Shown: positions 7,419 to 14,606 of the stretch, one piece after another
Position numbering within the stretch: position 1 is the stretch's first letter
Layout: the number at the start of each line of letters is the position of its first letter
Assembly (NCBI RefSeq): GCF_000186865.1
Contig: NW_008705607.1
Span: 65,248 to 84,601 of the forward strand
Source of the DNA: Aureococcus anophagefferens
Taxonomy: Eukaryota > Sar > Pelagophyceae > Pelagomonadales > Pelagomonadaceae
Length of the DNA stretch: 19,354 nt
Direction: 5' to 3'
Translations under genes and position numbers: made by a program
Notes under the pieces: generated by a model
What the model was told of the DNA's origin: nothing
The model's database searches: none
The model's input: only the letters and a program-made list of their open reading frames with translations

Positions 7419-8254
7419 ATGGACGCAATTAAAGCCCTCCTAATCGCGGCTCTCACCGTCTCGGTAAGCAACCCGACCACCTCGGCAGCTCCGTTCCATC
7501 CCCAGCAACCCTCCTGCCGATTTTCAACCGCTTCGATCCATCACTCGCGACGCTTAGGTGCAAGGTTTCGTGCCGCACTCCTCGCCGCTGGCCGTGCGCG
7601 CGGCGGCGCCGTCGACGCGCTCGACGTCGGCGCTGTCGATGGGATTCTTCGACAATGCCTTTAAGAACGAAGACCTGGGCAAGAAGCCCGACGCCGGCGG
7701 CGTCGCGAAGAAGAAGGCGCGCCGCCGCGTCGAGTCGACGTCCCGCCGCGCCGCGCGCGCCGGTTCGAGAGAACGCCGACGACGCCGGAGAGAACGGCGA
7801 CGTCCCGCCGCGCCGCACGCGCCGGTTCGAGAGAACGCCGACGCCGGAGGGAACGGCGCGCGATGCGTCCTTCATCGGCGATCCGCGTCGAGTCGACGTC
7901 CCGCCGCGCCGCGCGCGCCGGTTCGAGAGAGCGCCGACGACGCCGGAGGGAACGGCGGCGCGGTGCGTGACACCCATTCCCGCGCAGACCGTCGAGGTCA
8001 AGGTCCTCGGCAAGCCCATGCAGGCGATGCCCGGCCAGCGGCTCAAGGACATCGTCCGCGCGTCCCGCGCGCCCATCAGGCGCGCCGAGCCGCGTCTTGG
8101 CCGCGCACTATCACGCACCCCGACGCACACCATTCACAGGTTCAACTGCGAGAACGGCCAGTGCGGCACGTGCGAGCAGAAGGTGAACGGGCGAAAAACG
8201 CGGATCTGCGTCACCGCGGTCCCCGCGGGCGGCTGCCAGATCACGAAGCTCTAG
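7419..8254 (+). CDS. Plastid-targeted ferredoxin-like [2Fe-2S] protein, copy 2 (four exons)
   Basis: Exons 7419-7463, 7558-7716, 7988-8079 and 8140-8254 join to a 136-residue protein colinear with copy 1. Exon 1 encodes a short signal peptide (MDAIKALLIAALTVS). Exon 2 begins VQGFVPHSSPLAVR, a Phe-led plastid transit motif, and reaches MGFFDNAFKNEDLG. Exon 3 supplies TVEVKVLGKPMQAMPGQRLK, and exon 4 FNCENGQCGTCEQKVNGRK followed by ICVTAVPAGG. The C-x4-C-x2-C-x11-C arrangement is the same as in copy 1. The two genes are clearly a tandem duplication, but this one has an extra 271-bp intron, and two of its three introns appear to use GC donors. It lies 34 bp from the converging mitochondrial carrier gene. 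Confidence 0.8.
7464..7557 (+). other. Intron 1 of ferredoxin-like copy 2 (GT-AG, 94 bp, phase 0)
   Basis: The donor TCG|GTAAGC is a strong consensus and the acceptor is CGCTTAG|GTGCAA. The intron separates the signal peptide from the transit peptide at the same point as in copy 1. It is visibly richer in A, T and pyrimidines than its exons. Confidence 0.85.
7717..7987 (+). other. Paralog-specific intron of ferredoxin-like copy 2 (271 bp, GC-AG or GT-AG)
   Basis: Copy 1 reads GAQKKTVEVKVLGK without interruption, whereas here GVAKKK and TVEVKVLGK are separated and in different frames. The best fit is donor AAG|GCGCGC at 7717 and acceptor CGCGCAG|ACC at 7987, which gives VAKKKTVEV. A GT donor at 7702 (GGC|GTCGCG) also keeps the frame but drops five residues. 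The inside is mostly three imperfect direct repeats. No terminal inverted repeats or target duplication were found. Confidence 0.7.
7737..7956 (+). repeat. Three imperfect ~60-bp direct repeats inside the intron
   Basis: Units lie at 7737-7798 (62 bp), 7799-7857 (59 bp) and 7895-7956 (62 bp). All begin GACGTCCCGCCGCGCCGC and carry CGCCGGTTCGAGAGA; the second lacks one trinucleotide. Units 1 and 2 abut. Unit 3 is separated by 37 bp and shares the preceding CGCGTCGAGTC with unit 1. One frame stays open through all three, but the copy 1 comparison argues that they are intronic. Confidence 0.85.
8080..8139 (+). other. Intron 3 of ferredoxin-like copy 2 (GC-AG, 60 bp)
   Basis: The donor ATCAG|GCGCGC and acceptor TTCACAG|GTTC give APIR-FNCENGQ, matching copy 1 APIS-FNCENGK. 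The length is a multiple of three, so retention would not shift the frame. It sits at the same position as the 62-bp GT-AG intron of copy 1. Confidence 0.75.
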
Positions 8255-8288
8255 GGCGCCGCGTAACGAGCCTCGACCGAAAAATTAA

Positions 8289-9086
8289 TTACCGCGCCCG
8301 CCGCGACGCCCAGTCGTAGACGGAGAGCGCGACGGCCTGGCCGCACGCGGTCCGCGCGAGCGTCGGGCCGCAGCCGCGGTAGAAGCCGAGGATGCCGTTG
8401 GCGGCGTAGATCTCCAGGAACGCCGCGCGGGCGCTGGAAAAGGCCGGCCGGTCCAGGGGCTGCGTCATCATGACCGTCTTGACGCGGTCCACGGGCAGCG
8501 TGCTCACGTAGAACGCCAAACCCGACGCGGCGCCGACGAGCGCCGTCGGCAGGCGCCGCTCCGTGCCGGCGACGTAGACGCTGTAGAGGAGCGCGTAGCC
8601 CGGCACGTCGCGGCAGACGAGCGGCAGCCAGCCCGCGTAGAACGCCGCGACGCCGCGCGCCTCGAGCAACAGCTTCGCCGTCGCGAGGGGCCCGAGGTAG
8701 TGGCCCGGCCCGGAGGCGACCTGGACCTGGAGCCGGCTCTTGAGCACGTCCTGGGGGCAGCTGATCGCCGTGTTGAGCCCGCCCGCGGCCGCGCCCGCGA
8801 GGGCGACGCTGCCGGTCTTTTCCCGGAAGGCCTCGAAGAGCGCGAAGAGCGACGCCTTGACGCCGCTGTAGGTCGCGAGCCGCGGCGTCACGCCCTGGAA
8901 GAAGGCCCGCGTGCCCTCGGCGGCGTAGGTGTGGCGGACGAGCGCCGCCGGGCCGAGGAAGGCGTCGAAGGCCAGGGCCCGCGACTGCAGGCGCACCTTG
9001 ATCGTGTCGAAGGGCTGCTCGGCCAGCACCTGGCAGAAGCCGGACAGCGCGCCCGCGGACATCGTCGCTTGCGTCGCCGTGGCCAT
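8289..9086 (-). CDS. Mitochondrial carrier family (SLC25-type) transporter
   Basis: A 265-residue inner-membrane carrier with the three expected repeats, each with its signature after an odd-numbered helix: EQPFDTIKVRLQS, SCPQDVLKSRLQVQ and TLPVDRVKTVMMTQ. Repeat partners GTRAFFQGVTPRL, GVAAFYAGWLPLVCRDVPGY and GILGFYRGCGPTLAR are present. The first signature and the CRDVPGYALLYSVY block resemble the carnitine/basic amino acid carrier branch, so such a substrate is a reasonable but unproven guess. I chose the ATG at 9086 (MATATQATMSAG). The frame is open to 9233, but that leader is encoded by a tandem repeat. It is a single exon, with its tail 34 bp from the ferredoxin-like gene and its head 176 bp from the next gene. 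Confidence 0.9.
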   Translation of the reverse strand: MATATQATMSAGALSGFCQVLAEQPFDTIKVRLQSRALAFDAFLGPAALVRHTYAAEGTRAFFQGVTPRLATYSGVKASLFALFEAFREKTGSVALAGAAAGGLNTAISCPQDVLKSRLQVQVASGPGHYLGPLATAKLLLEARGVAAFYAGWLPLVCRDVPGYALLYSVYVAGTERRLPTALVGAASGLAFYVSTLPVDRVKTVMMTQPLDRPAFSSARAAFLEIYAANGILGFYRGCGPTLARTACGQAVALSVYDWASRRAR

Positions 9087-9262
9087 GGCGGCGGCGCGGC
9101 GCGGGCGATGCGCGGCGGCGCGGCGCGGGCGATGCGCGCCGCGACGCTGCCACACGCCGTGGAAGTGTGTTACCACAGGCGTGTGAGCCGATGTTGGCGA
9201 TCGCACTGCTATTGCCAGCAGCCCATGGTGCACCTCGGCCTTTTTGAAGAATAGAATACGCG
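9087..9262. promoter_or_regulatory. Divergent promoter region of the carrier and membrane-protein genes
   Basis: The 176 bp lie between the start codons at 9086 (minus) and 9263 (plus). The carrier-proximal part is a GC tandem repeat. The other part (about 9165-9260) is less GC-rich, with GGCCTTTTTGAAGAATAGAA immediately upstream of the plus-strand gene. No defined factor site was recognised. Confidence 0.4.
9090..9137. repeat. Perfect 2 x 24-bp tandem repeat
   Basis: The unit GGCGGCGCGGCGCGGGCGATGC plus GC occurs at 9090-9113 and 9114-9137 without mismatch. It lies in the 5' leader of the minus-strand carrier gene. If translated from an upstream ATG it would encode a repeated basic Ala/Arg/Pro peptide. 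Confidence 0.9.
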
Positions 9263-9718
9263 ATGTCGACGGGCATCCAGAACGAGGAGCTGTCGCTGCC
9301 CCTGACGGCGTCGACGGCGCGGAAGCAGGAGCCCCGCGACGACGCGCGGCGGCTCCACCTCCTGCTCCTGCTCGTCGTCTGCCTGCTCTGCACGCTCAAC
9401 GTCACGCTCGCGGGGCTCTGCGTCCACGGCTACGCGGCGCTCAAGCACATGAGCGGCGAGATGGAGCGCGTGAAGACGACGACGTCGAGCGCGCTGGACC
9501 AGATGCACTTCCTCAGCAACTCGACGAGGAGCCTGCTCCGCGTCACGGGAGACATGCACGTCGCGATCAAGAACACGACGCAGTCCCTCCTCACGGCGGA
9601 CAGACACGCGCACAACATCGTCGACAACACCTACACCATGTGCAACATCCTATCCGTGGGCACGGAGAAGGAGAAGGCCTGCCACAACGACCTCGGCTAC
9701 CGCGCCGTCGAGGACTGA
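9263..9718 (+). CDS. Small single-span membrane protein, family not recognised
   Basis: A 151-residue single-exon product. Residues 1-30 are polar (MSTGIQNEELSLPLTAS). A strongly hydrophobic segment follows at about 32-54 (LHLLLLLVVCLLCTLNVTLAG), then a ~95-residue polar, largely helical tail. The tail contains possible N-glycosylation sites (NST, NTT) and two cysteines near its end. Basic residues (RR) precede the hydrophobic segment, favouring a cytosolic N-terminus, so it reads as a type II membrane protein. Codon use matches neighbouring genes and the ATG is the first in frame after the promoter region. I cannot assign a function. It could be lineage-specific. Confidence 0.65.
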   Translation: MSTGIQNEELSLPLTASTARKQEPRDDARRLHLLLLLVVCLLCTLNVTLAGLCVHGYAALKHMSGEMERVKTTTSSALDQMHFLSNSTRSLLRVTGDMHVAIKNTTQSLLTADRHAHNIVDNTYTMCNILSVGTEKEKACHNDLGYRAVED

Positions 9719-9999
9719 CGCGCGCGACCGTAGGACGAGGCGGAGTCTCGGGGAGGAGTGTTGCTCTCTCGTCGCCCGGGGAGGGCGCGTAGCCGCCCGG
9801 GGAGGGGCGGGGCGGGGCGTGGCGGGGCGCGCGGTCGCGCCGCGGGGACCCCCTCGGCCGCGGCCCCGCGGCCGCCGACGGCCGACGTTGAGTTCGGCAC
9901 CTTTGTCACATCGTATCTTTATCGTTATCGGGGCAGCGCTGGGCGGCGGCGGCACACCTCGCACACCTCGCGTCGGCCCGTCGGCTCTCTTCGGGCCCC
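9719..9999 (+). promoter_or_regulatory. Intergenic region upstream of DRC7
   Basis: These 281 bp contain no recognisable gene. CGCCCGGGGAGGG occurs twice (near 9774 and 9796). A GC-box-like GGGGCGGGGCGGGGCG run follows, then a perfect 9-bp inverted repeat with a 2-bp centre (CGGCCGCGG at 9855-9863, CCGCGGCCG at 9866-9874). A much more AT-rich patch, TATCTTTATCGTTATC at about 9914-9929, probably marks the DRC7 core promoter. Promoter assignment is inference. Confidence 0.4.
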
Positions 10000-12552
10000 A
10001 TGGCGGCCATGGCGGTGACGTTCACGAGCGACGGCCGCCAGTCGACGAAGGCGCGGCGCGTCGGCGCGCTGACGAAGGACGGCGACGGGAGCCCGCCGGC
10101 GTCGGTGCCGTCGACGTACACGAGCGACAGCAAGAAGGAGGCGCTGTGCCTCGAGTACGTGCGCCACTTCCGCGAGAAGTTCACGGCGCTCTTCCCGGAC
10201 CGGCGCGAGCTCTTCCTCATGCCCCGCAACGAGTGGGGGCTGCCCAAGTTCGTGTGCACGACGCTGCGGCCGACGCTGCTGCCGTACCGCGAGATCTACG
10301 ACTTCGGCACGCTGGCCCACTTCGTGGCCAACTACCTCCACTACGAGCCCCTCGAGTCGCCCAACGAGTACCCGGAAGTGCTGCCGTCGCCGACGCAGGT
10401 CCTCGACTGGAAGGTCGGCGACTGCTTCGACTTCGCGGTGCTCCTCTGCTCCTACCTCCTGGGCGCGGGCTACGACGCCTACGTCGTCTATGGGTATGCC
10501 CCGTCCTGGATCTGCCTCCGGGACCAGAGCGACACGATCGTGCCCATCTTGGAGCGCGAGGCCGAGGAGGCGGCGAAGGCCGCCGTCGCGCAGGAGGCCA
10601 AGGCCAAGGAGGTGGGCGACGGCGCGCCGCCGACCTACGAGGCGAAGCCGCGGGGCGTGCCGACGAGCCGCTACGTCGCCCAGCAGGAGGCGGAGCGCAA
10701 GGCCGCCGAGGCCAAGGCCGCGGCCGCGAACGACGACGACCTCGAGGCCGACGCGGCCGCGAAGCCCCGCGCGGAGGCGCCCGAGCCGCCGAAGCAGCTC
10801 CACGCCTGGGTCATGATCCGGGGCTTCAAGCGCGACGTCCAGTCCACGGTCTACGTCGAGCCGACGACGGGCCGCGCGTTCTCGCCCGAGGCCGCGCCGT
10901 ACCGCGGCGTCGAAGCGGTTTGGAACGCGAAGAACTACTGGGTCAACATGCAGGGCACGGACGTGCCCGTCGGCGATTTAGATTTCGACCTGGTGAACTC
11001 GGATCTGTGGGAGTACGTCTTCATCGACCCCGCGAGCCAGGCGGGCGGCTCTGGCGCGCGCGCGGAGGACGACATGTACACGGAGAACGCGGACGGCATG
11101 GACGGTTTGGGGGGCGCGGCGTCCCTCGACGGCGACGAGGACGACGGCAACCTGCTCGACATCCCGCCGAGCTGGGTCGCGAAGCTCGCGGTGAGCCGCG
11201 GCGACTTCGCCTTGCGATACCCGCCCGACGGCCAGCGGACGACGCTGTACCACAAGGCCAAGCTCGAGCTCTTCGCGGAGAACCACCACGACCAGGGCAT
11301 GACCGTGCGCCTGTTGATCTACAAGGACGCCGCGCGGACCGTCGTGAAAGAGTGCCGCGAGACGTTCCTGAATCGCCGCGACAAGCTCAGCCACCGCGTG
11401 CGCTTCCCGTTGGAGGGCAAGCTCATCGAGGAGTTCCTGCCCGGCCGCGTCTTCAGCCTGCGCCAGCTCGTCGAGTACACGGGCCGGCGCCGCGAGCTCT
11501 ACTTCTACGTGACCGCGCGCCAGGACGGTTTGGTGTGCCGCGAGGACGACATCGGCCACAAGATCATCGAGCGCTTCGAGGGGCGGCCGGACCAGCTCGT
11601 CTACCGGTCCGTGTCCGTGAAGCAGGACCGCGTCACGGGGTCGAACAAGCCCCAGTACACCTTACCCGGCGGCGAGTCGGCCGGCGAGCTCATCGTCCAG
11701 AAGATGACGCAAAAGTTCGTGCGCAACGCCGCCCGCAAGGCCGACGAGGACGTGCAGAAGCGCACGTTCTACGTCCAGGAGGGCCGCATCCGCACGCAGT
11801 TCCACTACGACGACCTCCGCATCACGCGTTCCACGCGCGTGCACACGAAGGAGCGGCACGCGGGCGCGAACGCCGCGTCCGCGTCCGGCGCGCAGGCCGC
11901 GTCCGGCGGCGACGCCCGCGGCGGCGGCGCCGCGGCGGGCGGCGGCGGCGACGGCGACGCCGAGTCCATGCAGCTCGTGCTCGCCGCGGAGCGCGACTGC
12001 CTCACGGAGGTCCGGCGGTCGCAGCTCGAGATGCTCGAGCTCCTCAAGCTGCGCCGCCGCGAGGAAACCAGTGTCGTCGTCGACCGGCCCATCTTCGAGA
12101 CGGCGCGCGAGCGCCGCGTCGAGGAGAAGACGGAGCAGGCCGCCGTCGAGAGCCAGGACGCGATCGACCGGCTCCAGGTCGACTACCTCACGCCCTTCCT
12201 CCAGAACGTCAACGACCTCAACGCCATTAGCTACGAGGAGGCCCAGCGCGCCCGCGACTCCTGCCTCAAGTCCCTCAAGGAGCGCCTCATCGAGCGCGCG
12301 AACATCATCATGACGCGCCTCAACGACGAGAACGCGAAGCTCGCGAAGAAGCAGGCCACGTTCCAGCGCAACCAGCGCGACAACGACCCCAGCGCCGAGG
12401 AGGACTTCGAGCGCTTCTGCTCCGAGGCCATGTTCCGGATACAGATCCTCGAGCAGCGCCTCGCGTCCCACGAGGAGACCGCGCTCAAGAAGTTCCAGGA
12501 CCTCGACGAGAAGCTCTGCGCCGACCCCCGCCTCCGCATCCTCCAGGAGTGA
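10000..12552 (+). CDS. DRC7: Dynein regulatory complex subunit 7 (CCDC135/lobo homolog)
   Basis: Structural subunit of the nexin-dynein regulatory complex of motile cilia and flagella. The 850-residue single exon is close to human DRC7 (874). The N-terminal block includes ELFLMPRNEWGLPKFVCTTL. Then comes the transglutaminase-like core PSPTQVLDWKVGDCFDFAVL (Cys142) and GAGYDAYVVYGYAPSWICL. An Ala/Glu/Lys-rich coiled linker spans about residues 187-262. HAWVMIRGFKRDV (His268) and YVEPTTGRAFS follow, where Glu287 stands in place of the usual Asp. The middle region (about 430-600) contains repeated YFYVT/TFYVQE blocks, and the C-terminal ~170 residues are coiled coil. ATGs at 10000 and 10009 are both possible starts. 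Its presence implies a flagellate stage or a retained flagellar gene. Confidence 0.93.
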   Translation: MAAMAVTFTSDGRQSTKARRVGALTKDGDGSPPASVPSTYTSDSKKEALCLEYVRHFREKFTALFPDRRELFLMPRNEWGLPKFVCTTLRPTLLPYREIYDFGTLAHFVANYLHYEPLESPNEYPEVLPSPTQVLDWKVGDCFDFAVLLCSYLLGAGYDAYVVYGYAPSWICLRDQSDTIVPILEREAEEAAKAAVAQEAKAKEVGDGAPPTYEAKPRGVPTSRYVAQQEAERKAAEAKAAAANDDDLEADAAAKPRAEAPEPPKQLHAWVMIRGFKRDVQSTVYVEPTTGRAFSPEAAPYRGVEAVWNAKNYWVNMQGTDVPVGDLDFDLVNSDLWEYVFIDPASQAGGSGARAEDDMYTENADGMDGLGGAASLDGDEDDGNLLDIPPSWVAKLAVSRGDFALRYPPDGQRTTLYHKAKLELFAENHHDQGMTVRLLIYKDAARTVVKECRETFLNRRDKLSHRVRFPLEGKLIEEFLPGRVFSLRQLVEYTGRRRELYFYVTARQDGLVCREDDIGHKIIERFEGRPDQLVYRSVSVKQDRVTGSNKPQYTLPGGESAGELIVQKMTQKFVRNAARKADEDVQKRTFYVQEGRIRTQFHYDDLRITRSTRVHTKERHAGANAASASGAQAASGGDARGGGAAAGGGGDGDAESMQLVLAAERDCLTEVRRSQLEMLELLKLRRREETSVVVDRPIFETARERRVEEKTEQAAVESQDAIDRLQVDYLTPFLQNVNDLNAISYEEAQRARDSCLKSLKERLIERANIIMTRLNDENAKLAKKQATFQRNQRDNDPSAEEDFERFCSEAMFRIQILEQRLASHEETALKKFQDLDEKLCADPRLRILQE

Positions 12553-12697
12553 GCGGGCGATCAGGGCGTAAGCGGCGAGGACCGTCATGGGGACTTTCAT
12601 GAGGGGGCGCGGAGGCCTGCGCGGCGCGGGCGCGCAGCACGTCGCCGGGGGTCGAGCTCGTCTCAGGAGCTGCTCGCTACCGCTCGCGGAGACGACG

Positions 12698-14516
12698 ATG
12701 GCAGCCGTGGACGAGCCACCGCCCGCCGAGGCCATGGAGACGGGCGAGGACGGTCCCGACGGCGAGGAGGACGTGTCCGGCGACGGCCCCGCGGGGACGC
12801 CGGCGTTCAAGCGGTGCCTCGAGCAGGTGCGCCTCAACGCGAGCTGCTTCGCGTCCTGGAGCCTGCTCCTCGCCGAGGCGGAGGCGTCGCAGAACGCCAT
12901 GCTCGAGTCCATCTTCGGCCAGTTCCTCGCGAACTTCCCCCAGCTCTACGGCTACTGGAACAAGTACGCGCGCTGCGTCTACGCGCGCGCGATGCGCGAG
13001 TCCGGCGGCGACCTCGAGGCCGCGGCGTCCGAGGCGTGCGCGGTCTACGAGCGGGGCGTCGCCGCGACGGGCGGCGCGTCGGTCGACCTCTGGGTCAAGT
13101 ACGGCGAGTTCCTCGCCCTCGAGAGCGGCCTGCCGCCGCCGCGCGTCCGCGGCGTGCTCGCGCGCGCGTGCGCCGCGTCCGCGTACGACCCCCGGAGCCC
13201 GCTCGTCTTCCGCGCGCTCTGCCGCTACGAGGAGGGTTTGGGCGACAAGGTGCGGCTCCTCGCGGCCTACCGCCAGGCCTGCGGCGCGGCCCAGACGACG
13301 GAGCCCGACGACCTCGGCGTCCCGGGCCGCGAGGAGGTGCTCGAGCTCGTCGGCGATTTGGCCGCGGCCGTCGACGACTGGGGGCCGGACTGCGGCACCT
13401 GCGACGACTTCCTCTGCGCCTGCGGCGCGGAGAACAATCAGGCGCGGAAGCGCGACAAGGCGCGCGCGCCCTACGAGCTCCGGCTCCGCCGGGCCTACTA
13501 CCACGTGAAGCCGCTCGACGACGGCCAATTGGCCGCGTGGCGCGCGTACCTCGACTTCGAGGAGCGCCAGGGCGACGCCGCGCGCACGCGGGCCTTGTAC
13601 GAGCGCTGCCTCGTGGTCTGCGCCAACTACCCCGAGTTCTGGTGCCGCTACGCGACGTGGCTCGAGGATCCGGCGGAGGCGGCGGCGGCGCTCGAGCGCG
13701 GCGCGGCCTTCCTCAAGCAGGCGCCGGACCTGCGCCTGCTGCTGGCCTTATTTCACGAGGCGGCGGGCCGCGTCGACGCGGCGCGCGACGTCTACGAGGA
13801 CGTCTGCGAGCGCGTCGCGCCGGGCCTGCTGGAGGCGGTCGTCGCGTTCGCGCAGTTCGAGCGCCGCTGCGGCAATTTGGAGGACGTCGTCGCCATCTAC
13901 CGCGACGCGCTGGCGCGGGCGACGTCGGCGACGGTCAAGGCCTTCGTGGCCGCGCACCTCGCGCGCTTCCAGCACACGGTGCTCCGCGACGCGAACGCGG
14001 CCCGGTGCACCTTGGAGGCGGCGATCCGCGCGAACCTGTGCCGAAACCAAATATTCAACCCGACTTCAATGTGAGCGTATTCGAACGATTTGGACCAGAC
14101 TCTTTCACTGTGCTTCGAGAACTCGACGAGAGCGATCGATCCGTCCAAAAATCAGCCGAATCGACTTTGATTTGACCGAGCTAGAGAATTCTCAAGTTTG
14201 GTGGGGACCCCCCAAACCAGTGGTTGGTTTCGGCACAGGCGCGAACCCGGCCACCCGAGACCTCTGGGTCGCCTACTACACGCTCGAGGCCCAGGCCGAC
14301 GACGGCCACGCCATGGACCGCGTCGCCCTCCTCTTCAAACACGCCCTGGGCGACGACGCGGGCCTCGCGCGGTCGGACCAGGCGACCCTCTGGGAGCTCT
14401 ACCTCCACCACGTCGAGGACCTCGGGCCGTCCGTGGACCAGGTCCTCCAGGTCCGCGACGACCACGACGCGTGGAAGCGGAAGAAGAAGGCCGGCGCCCG
14501 CGCCGCCGCGAACTAA
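12698..14516 (+). CDS. PRPF39: Pre-mRNA splicing factor PRP39 (U1 snRNP), split by an introner element
   Basis: HAT-repeat protein of the U1 snRNP, which recognises 5' splice sites. Exons 12698-14027 and 14239-14516 join to 535 residues (yeast Prp39 is 629, human PRPF39 669). HAT-type helices start at FKRCLEQVRLNASCFASW, with FPQLYGYWNKYARC typical of PRP39. The diagnostic block is YELRLRRAYYHVKPLDDGQL, then WRAYLDFEERQGD, YERCLVVCANYPEFWCRYAT. Without splicing the frame would stop at 14074 inside the element (NPTSM*). Removing 14028-14238 gives AAIRANPATRDLWVAYYTLE, a normal HAT continuation. I chose the ATG at 12698 (MAAVDEPPP). The frame is open to 12587, but the extra part is non-family Gly/Arg-rich. 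The end is 90 bp from the converging HSP90 gene. Confidence 0.93.
14028..14238 (+). other. Introner-derived intron in PRP39 (GC-AG, 211 bp, phase 1)
   Basis: The donor is the GC that begins the left target duplication (ATCC|GCGCGAAC) and the acceptor is the AG ending the element (GGCACAG|GCGCGAAC). The joined exon equals the pre-insertion sequence exactly. A GT two bases into the element (CT|GTGCCG) is possible but puts the downstream exon in the wrong frame. Confidence 0.85.
14036..14238 (+). mobile_element. Introner element 1 (non-autonomous DNA transposon, 203 bp)
   Basis: The ends are perfect 15-bp inverted repeats: CTGTGCCGAAACCAA at 14036-14050 and TTGGTTTCGGCACAG at 14224-14238. It is flanked by a perfect 8-bp duplication GCGCGAAC (14028-14035 and 14239-14246). 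The inside is much more AT-rich than the host exons and encodes no transposase. It shares long identical blocks with the element at 17979-18172, including AACCCGACTTCAATGTGAGC and GATTTGACCGAGCTAGAGA. A hairpin-forming segment lies at 14196-14217. Size, structure and splice-site logic match introner elements reported for Aureococcus and Micromonas. Confidence 0.92.
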
Positions 14517-14606
14517 GGAGCACTCGCCCGGGATGTCGTCGAGCTCCTCCAGCTGCAGGGCCGCCCCGACGTCCTGGGTCTTCTTAGGCTCCTCGCGCGC
14601 GGCCCC

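Noticed and set aside
7655..8254. Single uninterrupted 199-codon frame reading through the ferredoxin copy 2 introns
   Set aside because: It omits the conserved MGFFDNAFKNE start and adds repeat-encoded Arg-rich sequence missing from copy 1; the spliced model matches copy 1 throughout.
9855..9874. Perfect 9-bp inverted repeat as a terminator or mobile-element end
   Set aside because: Eukaryotic context, all G/C, and no duplication flanks it. In this composition such palindromes arise readily by chance.
9819..12230. 803-codon frame overlapping DRC7
   Set aside because: Arg-rich shadow; the DRC7 frame holds all conserved residues and ends at a matching length.
14041..14175. Similar short peptides (QPDFNVS..F.RF) readable in both introner elements, as if coding
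   Set aside because: The similarity reflects DNA identity between element copies. The frames stop quickly and are removed by splicing.
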